Positions 44,579-53,956 of a stretch of 64,000 nt of DNA are shown piece by piece. Each line of letters begins with the position of its first letter. Positions within the stretch are counted from its first letter, which is position 1. Position numbers and translations under genes: made by a program. Location: contig NZ_CP116967.1 of the NCBI RefSeq assembly GCF_032050975.1, forward strand, positions 927,001 to 991,000, read 5' to 3'. The DNA is from Candidatus Nitrospira allomarina. GTDB lineage: Bacteria > Nitrospirota > Nitrospiria > Nitrospirales > UBA8639. The notes under the pieces are model-generated. The model made no database searches. It saw nothing but the letters and a program-made list of their open reading frames with translations, and was not told where the DNA came from.

Positions 44579-45696
44579 TACTGCCTCCCTGACGTTCTAT
44601 TGATGTCGAAGGATTCAGGGACAAGAGCAGGCATTGTCGACCCCTTCCGGTTGCCCCCATAAAAAACATGGCGTGCCACGCCTATGGCAAACGCCAAACC
44701 GCTATACAAATAATACAGCCAATGCCAGGGAACACTCTGCAGGGCAAACCGGAACCCACGCTTTTTTTGAAAGAAGCGATAGAGGGGCGCATTAATGATC
44801 ACCAGCGAAGCCATGATTAAGGCCGCCACCGCCAGCAATGGACCCCACCAGATCGCTCCCAGCAAGGCCCCCACGAGCCCATATGTCAACACGACACAAA
44901 GGCGCTCGGAATGCCGGATGTTTAAGTCATTGGTGAACCTACGATCCCGAAGAATTAATTCTGTCCAAGGGATTGCGCGGTAAAAAAAATCAGCTTTGAG
45001 CATTGAACAGATGCCCCATCGTTTCAAATGTTTCACATGGATATCTTTACACAACTGAATCCGGTGGCCGGTTTTTTTCAATCGATAGCCCAACTCAATG
45101 TCTTCAATGGAAGGACGACGATAACTTTCATCAAACCCGCCTATTTCCAGGAAAGTATCACGGCGGATGGCCCCGCAAGCACCCCAAAACGTCGAAGCTT
45201 CCCTTTGGGCTTTTTGATGGACGTAGTGGTGAAAGAGGTTTTTGTATTGGGACAAGAAATTTGGTTCGCCAGGAGTGTCATCGTACGACCCGATCAACGC
45301 AGTGAGGTCTGGATTATTGTGAAAGGTTTCTGCCACCCGGCCCAGAGTATCGGGATGCACACACACATCGGCATCGACAAAGAAGAGATATTCGCCTTTG
45401 GCCTGAAGTGCCCCAATGTTTCTGGGGTATGCCGGTCCTCCTGAAGTAATAGGAAGTCGAATGACCTGAGCTCCAAACTGTTTCGCTACTTGCCAGGATC
45501 CATCGGAGTCACCATCGGCAACAACGATTATTTCCATTGGAGGCGGCTGTAAAGCAGCCAGACTTATCAGGCATTGACGAAAGGCCTCGCCCCCGTTGTA
45601 CACAGGAACAACAATTGAAATAGATATTTCCGGCAAGGAAGATCTCAACGTACCACTGACTTTCTGCTCTTCGTCATTTCGAAAAATCTTGTTCAT
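44578..45696 (-). CDS. GT2-family glycosyltransferase with membrane tail
   Basis: A 372-residue GT2 enzyme. It has SISIVVPVYNGGEAFRQCL, MEIIVVADGDSDGSW, ARP-type GGPAYPRNIGALQAKGEYLFFVDADVCVHP (the D-x-D as DAD) and YRRPSIEDIELGYRLKKTGH (the catalytic E-D). The last 90 residues contain three to four hydrophobic segments, so it is probably membrane anchored. The TAG stop shares one base with the GTG of the flavin oxidoreductase, showing tight coupling and a shared task: the glycosyltransferase may act on the oxidoreductase product or vice versa. First gene of this minus-strand operon. Specificity unknown. Confidence 0.88.
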   Translation of the reverse strand: MNKIFRNDEEQKVSGTLRSSLPEISISIVVPVYNGGEAFRQCLISLAALQPPPMEIIVVADGDSDGSWQVAKQFGAQVIRLPITSGGPAYPRNIGALQAKGEYLFFVDADVCVHPDTLGRVAETFHNNPDLTALIGSYDDTPGEPNFLSQYKNLFHHYVHQKAQREASTFWGACGAIRRDTFLEIGGFDESYRRPSIEDIELGYRLKKTGHRIQLCKDIHVKHLKRWGICSMLKADFFYRAIPWTELILRDRRFTNDLNIRHSERLCVVLTYGLVGALLGAIWWGPLLAVAALIMASLVIINAPLYRFFQKKRGFRFALQSVPWHWLYYLYSGLAFAIGVARHVFYGGNRKGSTMPALVPESFDINRTSGRQ

Positions 45697-46127
45697 ATCT
45701 TAAGCCTAATTGGCCTGACCAACGAAACTGTCTCGGTGAAAGCACCTCACAGACACTTAAGTCCAAAAATGTGGGCAAATACCCCGAAATTTCAGGAATG
45801 GCAGGATCCGAGCCAAAATGAAAGGGGTGTTGATGGTCAATTCTTTTACTTGCGCAAATTGATGTCAACAATTGAGGGAACCCATAACTCATCTACCTAG
45901 CGACCAGTCCTCAATAGGGTTGCTTTTCAACCTCACAAAATCTTTATCGGTTGCCAGAACGTAAACCCAAGAGAAATAAGCAACTATCCTCTAAAAATGG
46001 GTACTTATCGGACAAGAAAGGTCATAGTCCTCCGGCTCATGGGTAACACATTTTTTTATTTTCAAAACAGGATAATCTGTAGGAGAACATAATGGAACTA
46101 TGAGAGTTCTTTGATGGGGAATCGAGG
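45697..46127. other. spacer between glycosyltransferase and initiator tRNA
   Basis: About 430 bases on the left of the tRNA gene. No credible reading frame is seen. A short hairpin GAACT-CTCAT-AGTTC occurs 3' of the tRNA on the minus strand, without a T run, so no terminator is claimed. Confidence 0.4.
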
Positions 46128-46204
<77 letters not shown>

Positions 46205-46209
46205 AGTCG

Positions 46210-46239
46210 ATAGTAGAGGAGGGGCGGCTGAGAAGTCAA
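46210..46239 (-). promoter_or_regulatory. sigma-70-type promoter for the initiator tRNA
   Basis: On the minus strand TTGACT (plus 46234-46239) is followed after an 18-base spacer by TACTAT (plus 46210-46215). The tRNA 5' end lies 6 bases after the -10 element, at a normal start distance. Match to consensus is 5/6 at -35 and 4/6 at -10. No competing pair is visible. Confidence 0.6.
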
Positions 46240-46291
46240 TGCAAAAACAGGAGTGTAGCAGAAGAAGACACTATGGTATCTTCACCGTCCT

Positions 46292-46927
46292 ATGACCTTT
46301 GCCGGAATTATTGCCATCTTGCTGTTTCTTGGTCTTATCATTGGCGATTGGTATCAATTTACCACCTTGAAAAGTTGGGCCTGCCAATATGGCTGTCCAT
46401 TGGCTCACAGGAAGAACGCCCTGGACTCTCAATCTGCTTCTTCGATTGCCACTGTCTTTCAAACTGGAGCCCTTGCCTTGCCTCACGGAATTGCCCGCTG
46501 GGTCGCAGACCGACAGGTCATCGTGATCCGCCCATACTATCAACTCTTTTCCCTGCGGTTTCGCACCGCATGGCCATTAAAGGGGACCATCGATGTAAGT
46601 TCAGATGACAACCAACTCCTGCTGCATTTGTCCAAGCGTATTCCCTGGTCATCAGCAATTCTCACCCTCTTATGGTTACTCTTTGTCATTGGAGGCACTC
46701 TCACGTTTGTCGTTCTGTTTATTCTTGATGGAGGGATAAGCACCGTCGGAGGAGTATTTTGGGTGGTCGGGATGACCGCCTTGGGCTTATTAGTGCTGGC
46801 AGGAGGCTTGATTCTGTTGTCGTTTGCCTACCGGCTTGAGGATTCCCGCCTGACTCAGGTTTATCAGGAATTACTGGACGTCTTGACTCCTCCCTTGAAA
46901 GATTCGGATAAGTCGGCGACCCCTTAA
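46292..46927 (+). CDS. uncharacterised membrane protein
   Basis: A 211-residue protein with a hydrophobic N-terminal helix (residues 5-20, IIAILLFLGLIIGDWYQF) and two further helices (about 120-145 and 155-180). The remainder is soluble, with RQVIVIRPYYQLFSLRFRTAWPLKG that looks like a beta-rich patch. I recognise no family and no catalytic motif. It is convergent with the DUF4340 gene and divergent from the tRNA, and has no obvious ribosome binding site, so expression is less certain. The full-length reading frame is a good sign of a real gene. Confidence 0.6.
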   Translation: MTFAGIIAILLFLGLIIGDWYQFTTLKSWACQYGCPLAHRKNALDSQSASSIATVFQTGALALPHGIARWVADRQVIVIRPYYQLFSLRFRTAWPLKGTIDVSSDDNQLLLHLSKRIPWSSAILTLLWLLFVIGGTLTFVVLFILDGGISTVGGVFWVVGMTALGLLVLAGGLILLSFAYRLEDSRLTQVYQELLDVLTPPLKDSDKSATP

Positions 46928-46988
46928 AAAGCTTCCCAAACACAATGACAACCCTCTTAACTCTACATGCAGCCCTGAATGCTTTAGC

Positions 46989-48179
46989 TTAGGGAAGTGT
47001 TTCAAGAAGATCTTTCTTGGCTTTTGAAAAGTTCTCGACCCGGAACGTTGGCAATTCATACGCCCAGCCTCCCACACGCTGATTGAAATCCTCAACTTCT
47101 CGCTGAACCTCTTCCGGTTTTTTTAATATTGAGTCTTCTTTGGAAGAAAGCTCTTCTTGTAATTCTGCTGTTTTCTTGGCTTCTGAAGATTCAGGGGCCT
47201 TTTCGTCTTGAGCAGAATCTTGCGCTGGAACCATTTCCCCATTTTCTGTGGAAGGGGTAGCATCCTCAGGTTGAAGCAGTTTTTGATCATATTCCGCAGA
47301 AAATTTTCCAAAAATTTTATTTTCCTGTTTGGCCGTTTGAACGTGAAGCCTGAGCCCGTCAAAGGTTTCCAGTACAGCGGTCACTCCGGAGCCGTCCTGA
47401 AAATTCACCTCTTCTGCTTCTTTCACATCCTCTAGTGAGAGCTGCACGAGAGTTCCCACCACGTTATTCACATTAAACTGGGAAGCCACTTTGGAACCTG
47501 CAGGGATTGAATCCAATTGAAAATCAAGATCCTCAGGTTTATCCTTTGAGACAAGAAGAGTTTCCCCGCCTGGATGCCTGACCGTCACTCGATGCACGCG
47601 CTTAGTCGTCAGCGCCGTAATTTCCTTATCGAGCCACTCTCCCGGCACTTTTTCCAACGGCAAATTCCCTATTGATAACCAGCTTTGGGGATCTCCTGGT
47701 TTCCGCACATAGATTTCACTCATCCGTGGATTCCCCTTGGCAGGACGTTGATTCCCTAAAATCACCACTGCCGCCTCAGGATTATTCGGAGTTTTCAACG
47801 TCACGGTTGTCGAAAGTGAATCTTCTTGTTCTTTGTCCTGTAACCCCAACCGATCGTATAACTCCGGATTTTTCGTTTTGGGTTCCAATATCCGCAACTC
47901 CGCCAACCCGATGAGAGTCTGTTTGACCTTTTCCACATCAGCGCGATACCCGGAATTCTCCTTAACCCGCCAGATATTCTCCCCACGCACCAGCGTTACG
48001 GCCTGATCCTTAGTCTCCACAACTATTTCGTTCACGTCATTGACAACCGACAATAATTCCGGGAACAACAGCTCACCACTCTGTGGAAACTGAGAGGCCG
48101 GCTTTTGATTCACGAAAATGGCTAGAACACTCCCAGCAATGGTTATGGCGGCTAAGATGCCTAGAGTTTTGGCTTTCAT
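46989..48179 (-). CDS. DUF4340 domain protein, Gld-type ABC accessory
   Basis: A 396-residue exported or membrane-anchored protein. Residues 5-24 are a signal/anchor helix (TLGILAAITIAGSVLAIFV). The rest fits DUF4340: repeated beta-rich modules with VNEIVVETKDQAVTLVRGENIWRV and RVHRVTVRHPGG. Residues 290-350 are a charged low-complexity linker rich in Glu, Ala and Ser. DUF4340 proteins are typically the last gene after GldF/GldG-like ABC components, as here, and are thought to work in the periplasm with them. It is the end of the minus-strand operon that begins with MoxR. Function beyond the association is unknown. Confidence 0.8.
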   Translation of the reverse strand: MKAKTLGILAAITIAGSVLAIFVNQKPASQFPQSGELLFPELLSVVNDVNEIVVETKDQAVTLVRGENIWRVKENSGYRADVEKVKQTLIGLAELRILEPKTKNPELYDRLGLQDKEQEDSLSTTVTLKTPNNPEAAVVILGNQRPAKGNPRMSEIYVRKPGDPQSWLSIGNLPLEKVPGEWLDKEITALTTKRVHRVTVRHPGGETLLVSKDKPEDLDFQLDSIPAGSKVASQFNVNNVVGTLVQLSLEDVKEAEEVNFQDGSGVTAVLETFDGLRLHVQTAKQENKIFGKFSAEYDQKLLQPEDATPSTENGEMVPAQDSAQDEKAPESSEAKKTAELQEELSSKEDSILKKPEEVQREVEDFNQRVGGWAYELPTFRVENFSKAKKDLLETLP

Positions 48180-48241
48180 ATGCTTCCCTTAATATTCTTG
48201 AATAGTCGGATGAGGTCCTGGTTGATCGATACCTGAGTTAC

Positions 48242-50176
48242 TTAGCTTTTTGGGGGCCCCTTCTTTCTGATCCCCGAAGAACTGATCCATACCCCGACAA
48301 TACCAATCAGCAACGGAACAAGCCCGATATTGATAAATTTTACCCAACGCTCCACACTCTCAATGTTTTTGCCAAGTTCATGCTGCACGCCACGCAGCTC
48401 CTTGCGAACCTGAAGCAATTCCTTTCGGAATTGTCCCATGGCCTCCTGCTGTTCATCACTCAGGATCATGGCATTTCCCTCAGGCTTTTGACTCTGCAGT
48501 TCCTGAATTTTACGTTCCGTCCCCTTGAGCTGTTCCTGGAGCACTTGCTCCTTTTGCCGGAAGCGCTGCTCCGCCTCCTGTTGCAACATTCGCAAAAGCG
48601 TGAATGGCCGGGAATATCCCGCCCGGCTTCTCACACTGATAAGATCATTGCTTCCCGTCAGATTATCCAAGGCGTTTGTCACAAACGTGCCATTGCCAGA
48701 ATTGGGAATGCCTATCCGTTGGCCAAAGAAGTTTTGGACTTGAACCCAAAACCGGTCCTGCAAGATATCCGTATCGGCCACCACAATCACATTGATGGAA
48801 CCTTTTGATTCTGTGAGGTGATCTTTGGTCTGGGTCTCGGCTTCTGAAGGCATATCCGGATTCTCACTGGTATTCCCCGCCGCTTTAGGCTTTCCCTCAG
48901 GAAATGCCGTTTTCACGGTTCCCGTTACCCTGGCGGCCACAATAAATTTTTCTCCTTCAGGCCGATAACTGTTGAGTAAGCCGCTGACATCAGGCATGAC
49001 TGATAAACGTGAGGCCTCAATCTGCATGGCGGCTTCATCCGATTGGATGAGCGGTTCGACCGTGGTCCCCGTCTCCCCCTTCTTTTGAATGATGCCTGCT
49101 GATGCCACCGTGATCGACGGCACTTGAGCCGTGACAATATCCTTGTCGCTGAAATGTTCCTGGCGGAAATCAATCCAGACTGGATAATCTACCACCTGTA
49201 GACGGTTTTGCTGTTGGACTTGCACCTTTTTGGCCAACGGCAAATCTCCCAACACTTGCCCTTTCACCAACTCCAAACCCCAGGCGGCAAATAACGTAGG
49301 CATATCCGAATTCCGGGGGCCGCCGCCGCCCATCGGGTTCATGGGGTTTCCTCCTCCGCTATCGGATTCCGCAAGAGGATCCACAAAAATCATGGCATGC
49401 CCGCCTCTCAACACATATTGATCGATTGCATAGAGAGTGGCCTCACTCAGAGACTTAGGATGCACAATCATTAAGACACTAATCTCCTCAGGGATAGCCG
49501 TGGCCGTCGTTTCAATTTTTTTCACTTCGAACATTTGTTCGATATGAGAAAGAATAAGCCAGGGTTGGCTTCCTCCCTGCGGTGCCATAAACGACATCCC
49601 CCCGTTCCCATCAATGGGCAAAGTGCTCAGCAGGCCAAGAACTTTTTTCTTGGGATTGGCCAACGTGTGAACCATCTTGGTCAAGTCATACTCCAAAAAC
49701 TCTTCCCGCTCTGGTTGAAAAAAAGGAATCACTTCCAGCTCATCCGTCGAACTGGTCCCGGCCAATCCAAAATAAAATTGGGTGCTCCCACCATCCAGGG
49801 GGATACCCTGCAGACCAAACGCGACTGCTCGGTCCTCTTCTTCTGAAAACGGTTCAGGGTCTATCACCTCCAAGTACAGTTGGTCTCCCGCGACTTGGGC
49901 ATATTCCTCCAACATCTCTTGAACGCGTGTTGCGTAACTTTTAATGCCCGGCAAGCCGGTTGCCAAGGCTTTGGAGAGATAAAACCGCAGTGTAATGGGT
50001 TCCTTCAAACTCTCAAGAACATTCTTGGTGCCTTCAGACAAGGTATACAGGCCATGTTCTGTCAGATCGAATCGTGCAGAACTGAACGCGGCATTACTCA
50101 CCATGTTGAAGACGCCGAACAGAACGGCGGCCAGGATGAGACCGCTTCCCGTGAGTACTTTTTTATTCATCATCAC
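48242..50176 (-). CDS. GldG-like auxiliary component of an ABC-2 system
   Basis: A 644-residue protein with an N-terminal membrane helix (residues 9-29) and a C-terminal one (about 615-635, WVKFINIGLVPLLIGIVGVWI). The periplasmic part fits the GldG/ABC_transp_aux family: FDLTEHGLYTLSEGTKNVLESL, LRFYLSKAL, YATRVQEMLEEYAQ, EYDLTKMVHTL and KKKVLGLLSTLP, with HAMIFVDPLAE in the core. Residues about 530-600 form a charged coiled coil (repeated QQEAEQRFRQKEQVLQEQ). GldG partners an ABC permease (GldF) and ATPase (GldA), which lie just upstream. Gly-rich NPMNPMGGGG (about 285) is a flexible loop. In gliding bacteria such proteins serve secretion or motility; here the role is unknown. Confidence 0.85.
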   Translation of the reverse strand: MMMNKKVLTGSGLILAAVLFGVFNMVSNAAFSSARFDLTEHGLYTLSEGTKNVLESLKEPITLRFYLSKALATGLPGIKSYATRVQEMLEEYAQVAGDQLYLEVIDPEPFSEEEDRAVAFGLQGIPLDGGSTQFYFGLAGTSSTDELEVIPFFQPEREEFLEYDLTKMVHTLANPKKKVLGLLSTLPIDGNGGMSFMAPQGGSQPWLILSHIEQMFEVKKIETTATAIPEEISVLMIVHPKSLSEATLYAIDQYVLRGGHAMIFVDPLAESDSGGGNPMNPMGGGGPRNSDMPTLFAAWGLELVKGQVLGDLPLAKKVQVQQQNRLQVVDYPVWIDFRQEHFSDKDIVTAQVPSITVASAGIIQKKGETGTTVEPLIQSDEAAMQIEASRLSVMPDVSGLLNSYRPEGEKFIVAARVTGTVKTAFPEGKPKAAGNTSENPDMPSEAETQTKDHLTESKGSINVIVVADTDILQDRFWVQVQNFFGQRIGIPNSGNGTFVTNALDNLTGSNDLISVRSRAGYSRPFTLLRMLQQEAEQRFRQKEQVLQEQLKGTERKIQELQSQKPEGNAMILSDEQQEAMGQFRKELLQVRKELRGVQHELGKNIESVERWVKFINIGLVPLLIGIVGVWISSSGIRKKGPPKS

Positions 50177-50220
50177 TCCTCACTTGCAAAGTTTCACACC
50201 GGATCCTTTAAACCGTCCTC

Positions 50221-50958
50221 TTACGATTCGGCCTTTTTGATATCAATGACCGTGGCCGTCGCAAACAACCAAAAGGCAATCAGCGAAAGAAAAAAGAAAA
50301 TATCGCGCAAATCCAGGACACCTTTGCTGATCGATTGGAAATGCGTCAAAAAGCTAAAAGAGCTGATGGCACTCAGAAGAAATTGTGGCGCCCACCCGCT
50401 GAATAATTCCAAAACGAGTGGAAACCCACTCAAGATGAACCCCAAAGAAATGACCACGCTGATCACAAAGGCGATCACCTGATTTTTGGTGAGAGCGGAG
50501 ATGCAGGAGCCGATAGCTAAAAATCCCCCGGCCATCAGCAGACTGCCGAGGTAGCTGGCAAGGATAACACCATTATCAGGATCGCCCAGTACATTCACCG
50601 TGAGCCACATGGGAAAGGTCAGAGCCAAGGCGATTCCCGTGAAACACCATGCGGCCAGAAATTTCCCTGCGACCGCCTCCCACATGGTGACGGGCAGAGT
50701 CAGCAGCAGCTCAATCGTCCCGGAACGACGCTCTTCCGCCCATAAGCGCATTGCCAACGCAGGGATTAACACCAGATAGAGCCATGGATGAAAATCAAAA
50801 AACGGCACCAGGTCAGCCTGGCCGCGCGCAAAGTAATTTCCCAGATAGAACGTGAAGGCCCCACTGAGTAACAAAAATATGACAATGAACACCGCCGCAA
50901 TCGGCGTGGCAAAATAGCCAGCCAATTCCCGTTGAAAAATCACTCGAATTCGTCCCAC
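50221..50958 (-). CDS. ABC-2 type permease (GldF-like)
   Basis: A 245-residue membrane protein with six hydrophobic helices, the usual size of GldF/NosY-type ABC-2 permeases. Characteristic points are the N-terminal IFQRELAGYFATPIAAVFIV, the amphipathic coupling region RLWAEERRSGTIELLLTLPVT (the most conserved part of the family) and a late helix FFFLSLIAFWLFATATVI. It pairs with the ATPase at 51115 and the GldG-like protein at 48242. With its partners it may move a lipid or lipoprotein rather than a small solute, but this is inferred from family context. Ribosome binding site GAGG lies close to the ATG. Confidence 0.87.
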   Translation of the reverse strand: MGRIRVIFQRELAGYFATPIAAVFIVIFLLLSGAFTFYLGNYFARGQADLVPFFDFHPWLYLVLIPALAMRLWAEERRSGTIELLLTLPVTMWEAVAGKFLAAWCFTGIALALTFPMWLTVNVLGDPDNGVILASYLGSLLMAGGFLAIGSCISALTKNQVIAFVISVVISLGFILSGFPLVLELFSGWAPQFLLSAISSFSFLTHFQSISKGVLDLRDIFFFLSLIAFWLFATATVIDIKKAES

Positions 50959-51114
50959 AATTCCTCCTTCACTCTCGGAAATGTCTTTCAGCTACCCTCT
51001 TTTAATACCATTGGGCTCTTCGAAACGCATTAGGATGAGATCACGTTCGTTCAAGGACGTACTGCCGAAAGAGCCTCCGGCCGACAGATTTCGTCCCTTC
51101 TGAACCAGGCTCTA

Positions 51115-52071
51115 TTACGAAATCGTCTGCTTGGGAGTCGTCAACAAACGAAAGACCTCATCCAATTGCCCCCGGTCGGGATAGAGTTCCCTCACTTCCC
51201 ACCCCTGTGCTCGCGCGCAATGTCCAATATCCGGGAGGATCCACTGTCCGTCATTCGGATAAATACGAAATTGCACTAAGTCACCGTCCCGGCCCAACTC
51301 TTCAATCTTTTTGACCCCTTTCACCGTCATCAGGTGATGATGTAAGACCATGGGATCCACGCCGGCTATCGTGCCGAGGACCGTATGGTGAGTAGGAGAT
51401 TTTCCTTCCAATTCCGCAGGTGTGCCATCAAACACCACTTTCCCCTTCGCAATGATCATTGCGCGCGTACAGAGTGCATGGACTTCTTCCAAGATATGCG
51501 TTGAGAGAATAATGGCCTTCTCTTTCGCCATGGCCCGAATCAGCGTTCGAACCTCATGCTTTTGATTGGGATCCAATCCATCGGTCGGTTCATCTAAAAT
51601 CAAAATTTCCGGGTCATGAAGGATCGCCTGAGCCAGTCCCACGCGGCGCTTAAACCCTTTCGACAAGGTTTCAATCGATTGGTTCAACACCGATTGCAAA
51701 TTTACCTTCTCGACCGTTTCCGAAACCGTTCGCTTTAGCGTCTCTCCACGATATCCTCGCATCTCCCCAATAAACGTAAGAAACGAGGCTGGAGTCATAT
51801 CCTGATAGGCCGGAGCTCCCTCTGGCAGATACCCTATACGCTTTTTGGCATCGATGGGTTGAACGTCAATATTATGCCCACAAATATGCACTGCGCCGCT
51901 GGTCGGCGTGAGAAAACCTGTGATCATTTTCATGGTTGTGGATTTACCTGCTCCGTTCGGCCCTAAGAACCCGAGCACTTCTCCTTTTCCTACGGTAAAC
52001 GACACACCATCCACTGCGACAATCGGCCCAAATGTTTTTCGCAAGTTTTCAATTTTAACCATGATTTCCAT
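51115..52071 (-). CDS. ABC transporter ATP-binding protein (GldA-like)
   Basis: A 318-residue ATPase. Walker A is GFLGPNGAGKSTTMKM (residues 34-49), the signature is TLSKGFKRRVGLAQAIL, Walker B is ILILDEPTDGLDPNQ, and the H-loop is AIILSTHILEEVHAL. The C-terminal 80 residues form the extra domain found in the ABC-2/GldA class. GAGGG lies close before the ATG. It lies 88 bases after the BatD stop and 156 bases before the permease start; together they form the Gld-type half of the long operon. Energises the ABC-2 permease at 50221. Confidence 0.93.
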   Translation of the reverse strand: MEIMVKIENLRKTFGPIVAVDGVSFTVGKGEVLGFLGPNGAGKSTTMKMITGFLTPTSGAVHICGHNIDVQPIDAKKRIGYLPEGAPAYQDMTPASFLTFIGEMRGYRGETLKRTVSETVEKVNLQSVLNQSIETLSKGFKRRVGLAQAILHDPEILILDEPTDGLDPNQKHEVRTLIRAMAKEKAIILSTHILEEVHALCTRAMIIAKGKVVFDGTPAELEGKSPTHHTVLGTIAGVDPMVLHHHLMTVKGVKKIEELGRDGDLVQFRIYPNDGQWILPDIGHCARAQGWEVRELYPDRGQLDEVFRLLTTPKQTIS

Positions 52072-52159
52072 GCTACCCTCTTTATCTCAATAATTTCATG
52101 AAGTGATCTGTGGGACCTGCTGTGCTCTCGCTTTTTGATTTTTTCAACCCCCTCTAAAA

Positions 52160-53956
52160 TCAATGGAGATACAATGGGGGCAACTCTTTTACATGTTTGT
52201 GAGATTCCGGTGGCTTGGCTGTTATGGCCGGCTTGACTGTTTCCCAAAACTGCCGCCCATCCCAGTTCTGTTTTTCTGCCGAGGTCGTGTATAAGGTCCG
52301 GTCAAGGTTCCAAATGGCCGCAGAAATTGCTGCCGGATCAGGAACCGGGTGACTCAACAGACGTTCCACTGACTTCAGGCTTCGACAGGGACGCCCTGCT
52401 TCCTTGAGGGAAGCCCATTGTAATAGTGCGGCTCGCGTTTTTTCCGCTGACTGTTCGAAACAAGCAGCCTTCACTCCTTGAATGGCATTTCGTTCCGATT
52501 GGAATTTCCCATCATTCCTTTTTGCCATATCTTGACCTCGTCCCTTCCGTTTTTGGCGATCCCTCCACCAGGCCACCAGGGTCACCAACCACAACGTGAA
52601 ACATCCCCCTGTTATCCACGGCCATGGTAACGGCCTGTCACTATCAGAGGTGCCGAATTGGGCATCCCTCTGCTGACGATCACTCTCTGTTGAAGAAACA
52701 GGCAGGTCCGGAACGGACGTGGTAGTCTGTCCTGAGGAGACAGGTTGACGCGTGCCGAGAATCGTCAGAACCTTAGCAGGGAGAGTGGCCTCTTCCCACT
52801 GGCCAGTCACAATGTTCCACCAGGGAACATGAATCGCGGGCAACGTCACTGTCCCCGGCTGTGTGGGCACGAACACATATTTTTCCTCCCTGGACCCCAC
52901 AATCCATTTCCCGTCAAAATCTGTCTGGGTTTTTGCCTTGTCGGGATAGATCTTCACAATGGGTTGTGGGGGCACGGTCACTTCAGGCAATTGTTCTCCC
53001 CGCTGACCAATCGCACGCATCACGATCGTGCGAGTGGGAGAATCCCCTATCTGAAGTGTATCGGTATCACCAGACCATGTTTCTGTGAGAGTGAGATTTT
53101 TCGCCGGCAGCCAAAATCGCCCATTCAAATCTGATGGAAAGTTTTTGACGTTGATCGCAATTTTCGGACTTCGCCTGTGAATCGAGCGTGAAGTTTTGAA
53201 AGGATCACGCCCCAGACTCCCGGGTCGATTGCCAAATAATTCCTCAAAGAGCGTTCCACGGGTTCGGCCTTCCTGCACGGTTCCGGAAAAGAGGATCGGA
53301 GGAATGACCTGCCTCCCGCTTTGTTGTGGTGTGATCACATAACGTCGTTCGGTGATATGATATCGTCGTCCGTTTCGAGTCGACTCGTACGAGACGTCCT
53401 TGCCCACGCGTTCAACAATTCCCCAATCCATTTCGGGTTCATCTAAACGGCCTTCCTGCACGGAAATGGCGCTGACTAACCTCAGCGTCAGAAGGACTTG
53501 CCCTTGTAAATAGGAAACATGTGAGTCCACATCGGCTTCGAGAAAAATGTCCTGGCTTTCGTTGGCCTCTCTAGTGTGATTCGGCTCATTGACCTCCAGT
53601 TGAATGGGGCTGGTCTGATGAGCGCCCACAGGGATAGGAGGAATGATCACTGTTCCTGTTCGCTTTGGCGCAAGGGTCGCAATCCATCGGACCAATGAAG
53701 TGGTTTGCATATTGATGATCGAAGTTTGTTGACTTTGGGTCGTGCCCAATACATCGAAGTCTGCGTCTAAGATCTGCCACTCGGGGGATTCACCCGAAGA
53801 CGTCTGATCCGTCTCCACGATAAGCTGGAAGGTCTCATCTGCCATGACGGGATTCCGATCCACATAGGCCCTGACTGATTGGGCCGAAACAGGGATATCA
53901 AGCCCCATAAATCCAAGGCAGAACACCATCACCCATATCCATCTTAAAATTTTCAC
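52160..53956 (-). CDS. batD: BatD family protein
   Basis: A 598-residue protein with a cleavable signal peptide (MKILRWIWVMVFCLGFMG) and periplasmic beta-rich BatD repeats: SVRAYVDRNPVMADETFQLIVE, RWIATLAPKRTGTVIIPPIPV and VGKDVSYESTRNGRRYHITERRYVITPQQSG. A membrane helix follows at about 450-468 (LPWPWITGGCFTLWLVTLVAWW), then a cytoplasmic tail. BatD is the partner of the BatA/BatB proteins in the aerotolerance-type operon of many bacteria. The ATG overlaps the BatB/C stop (ATGA), so they are coupled. Molecular activity of BatD is not established; it is thought to help assemble or protect periplasmic proteins. Confidence 0.87.
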   Translation of the reverse strand: MKILRWIWVMVFCLGFMGLDIPVSAQSVRAYVDRNPVMADETFQLIVETDQTSSGESPEWQILDADFDVLGTTQSQQTSIINMQTTSLVRWIATLAPKRTGTVIIPPIPVGAHQTSPIQLEVNEPNHTREANESQDIFLEADVDSHVSYLQGQVLLTLRLVSAISVQEGRLDEPEMDWGIVERVGKDVSYESTRNGRRYHITERRYVITPQQSGRQVIPPILFSGTVQEGRTRGTLFEELFGNRPGSLGRDPFKTSRSIHRRSPKIAINVKNFPSDLNGRFWLPAKNLTLTETWSGDTDTLQIGDSPTRTIVMRAIGQRGEQLPEVTVPPQPIVKIYPDKAKTQTDFDGKWIVGSREEKYVFVPTQPGTVTLPAIHVPWWNIVTGQWEEATLPAKVLTILGTRQPVSSGQTTTSVPDLPVSSTESDRQQRDAQFGTSDSDRPLPWPWITGGCFTLWLVTLVAWWRDRQKRKGRGQDMAKRNDGKFQSERNAIQGVKAACFEQSAEKTRAALLQWASLKEAGRPCRSLKSVERLLSHPVPDPAAISAAIWNLDRTLYTTSAEKQNWDGRQFWETVKPAITAKPPESHKHVKELPPLYLH

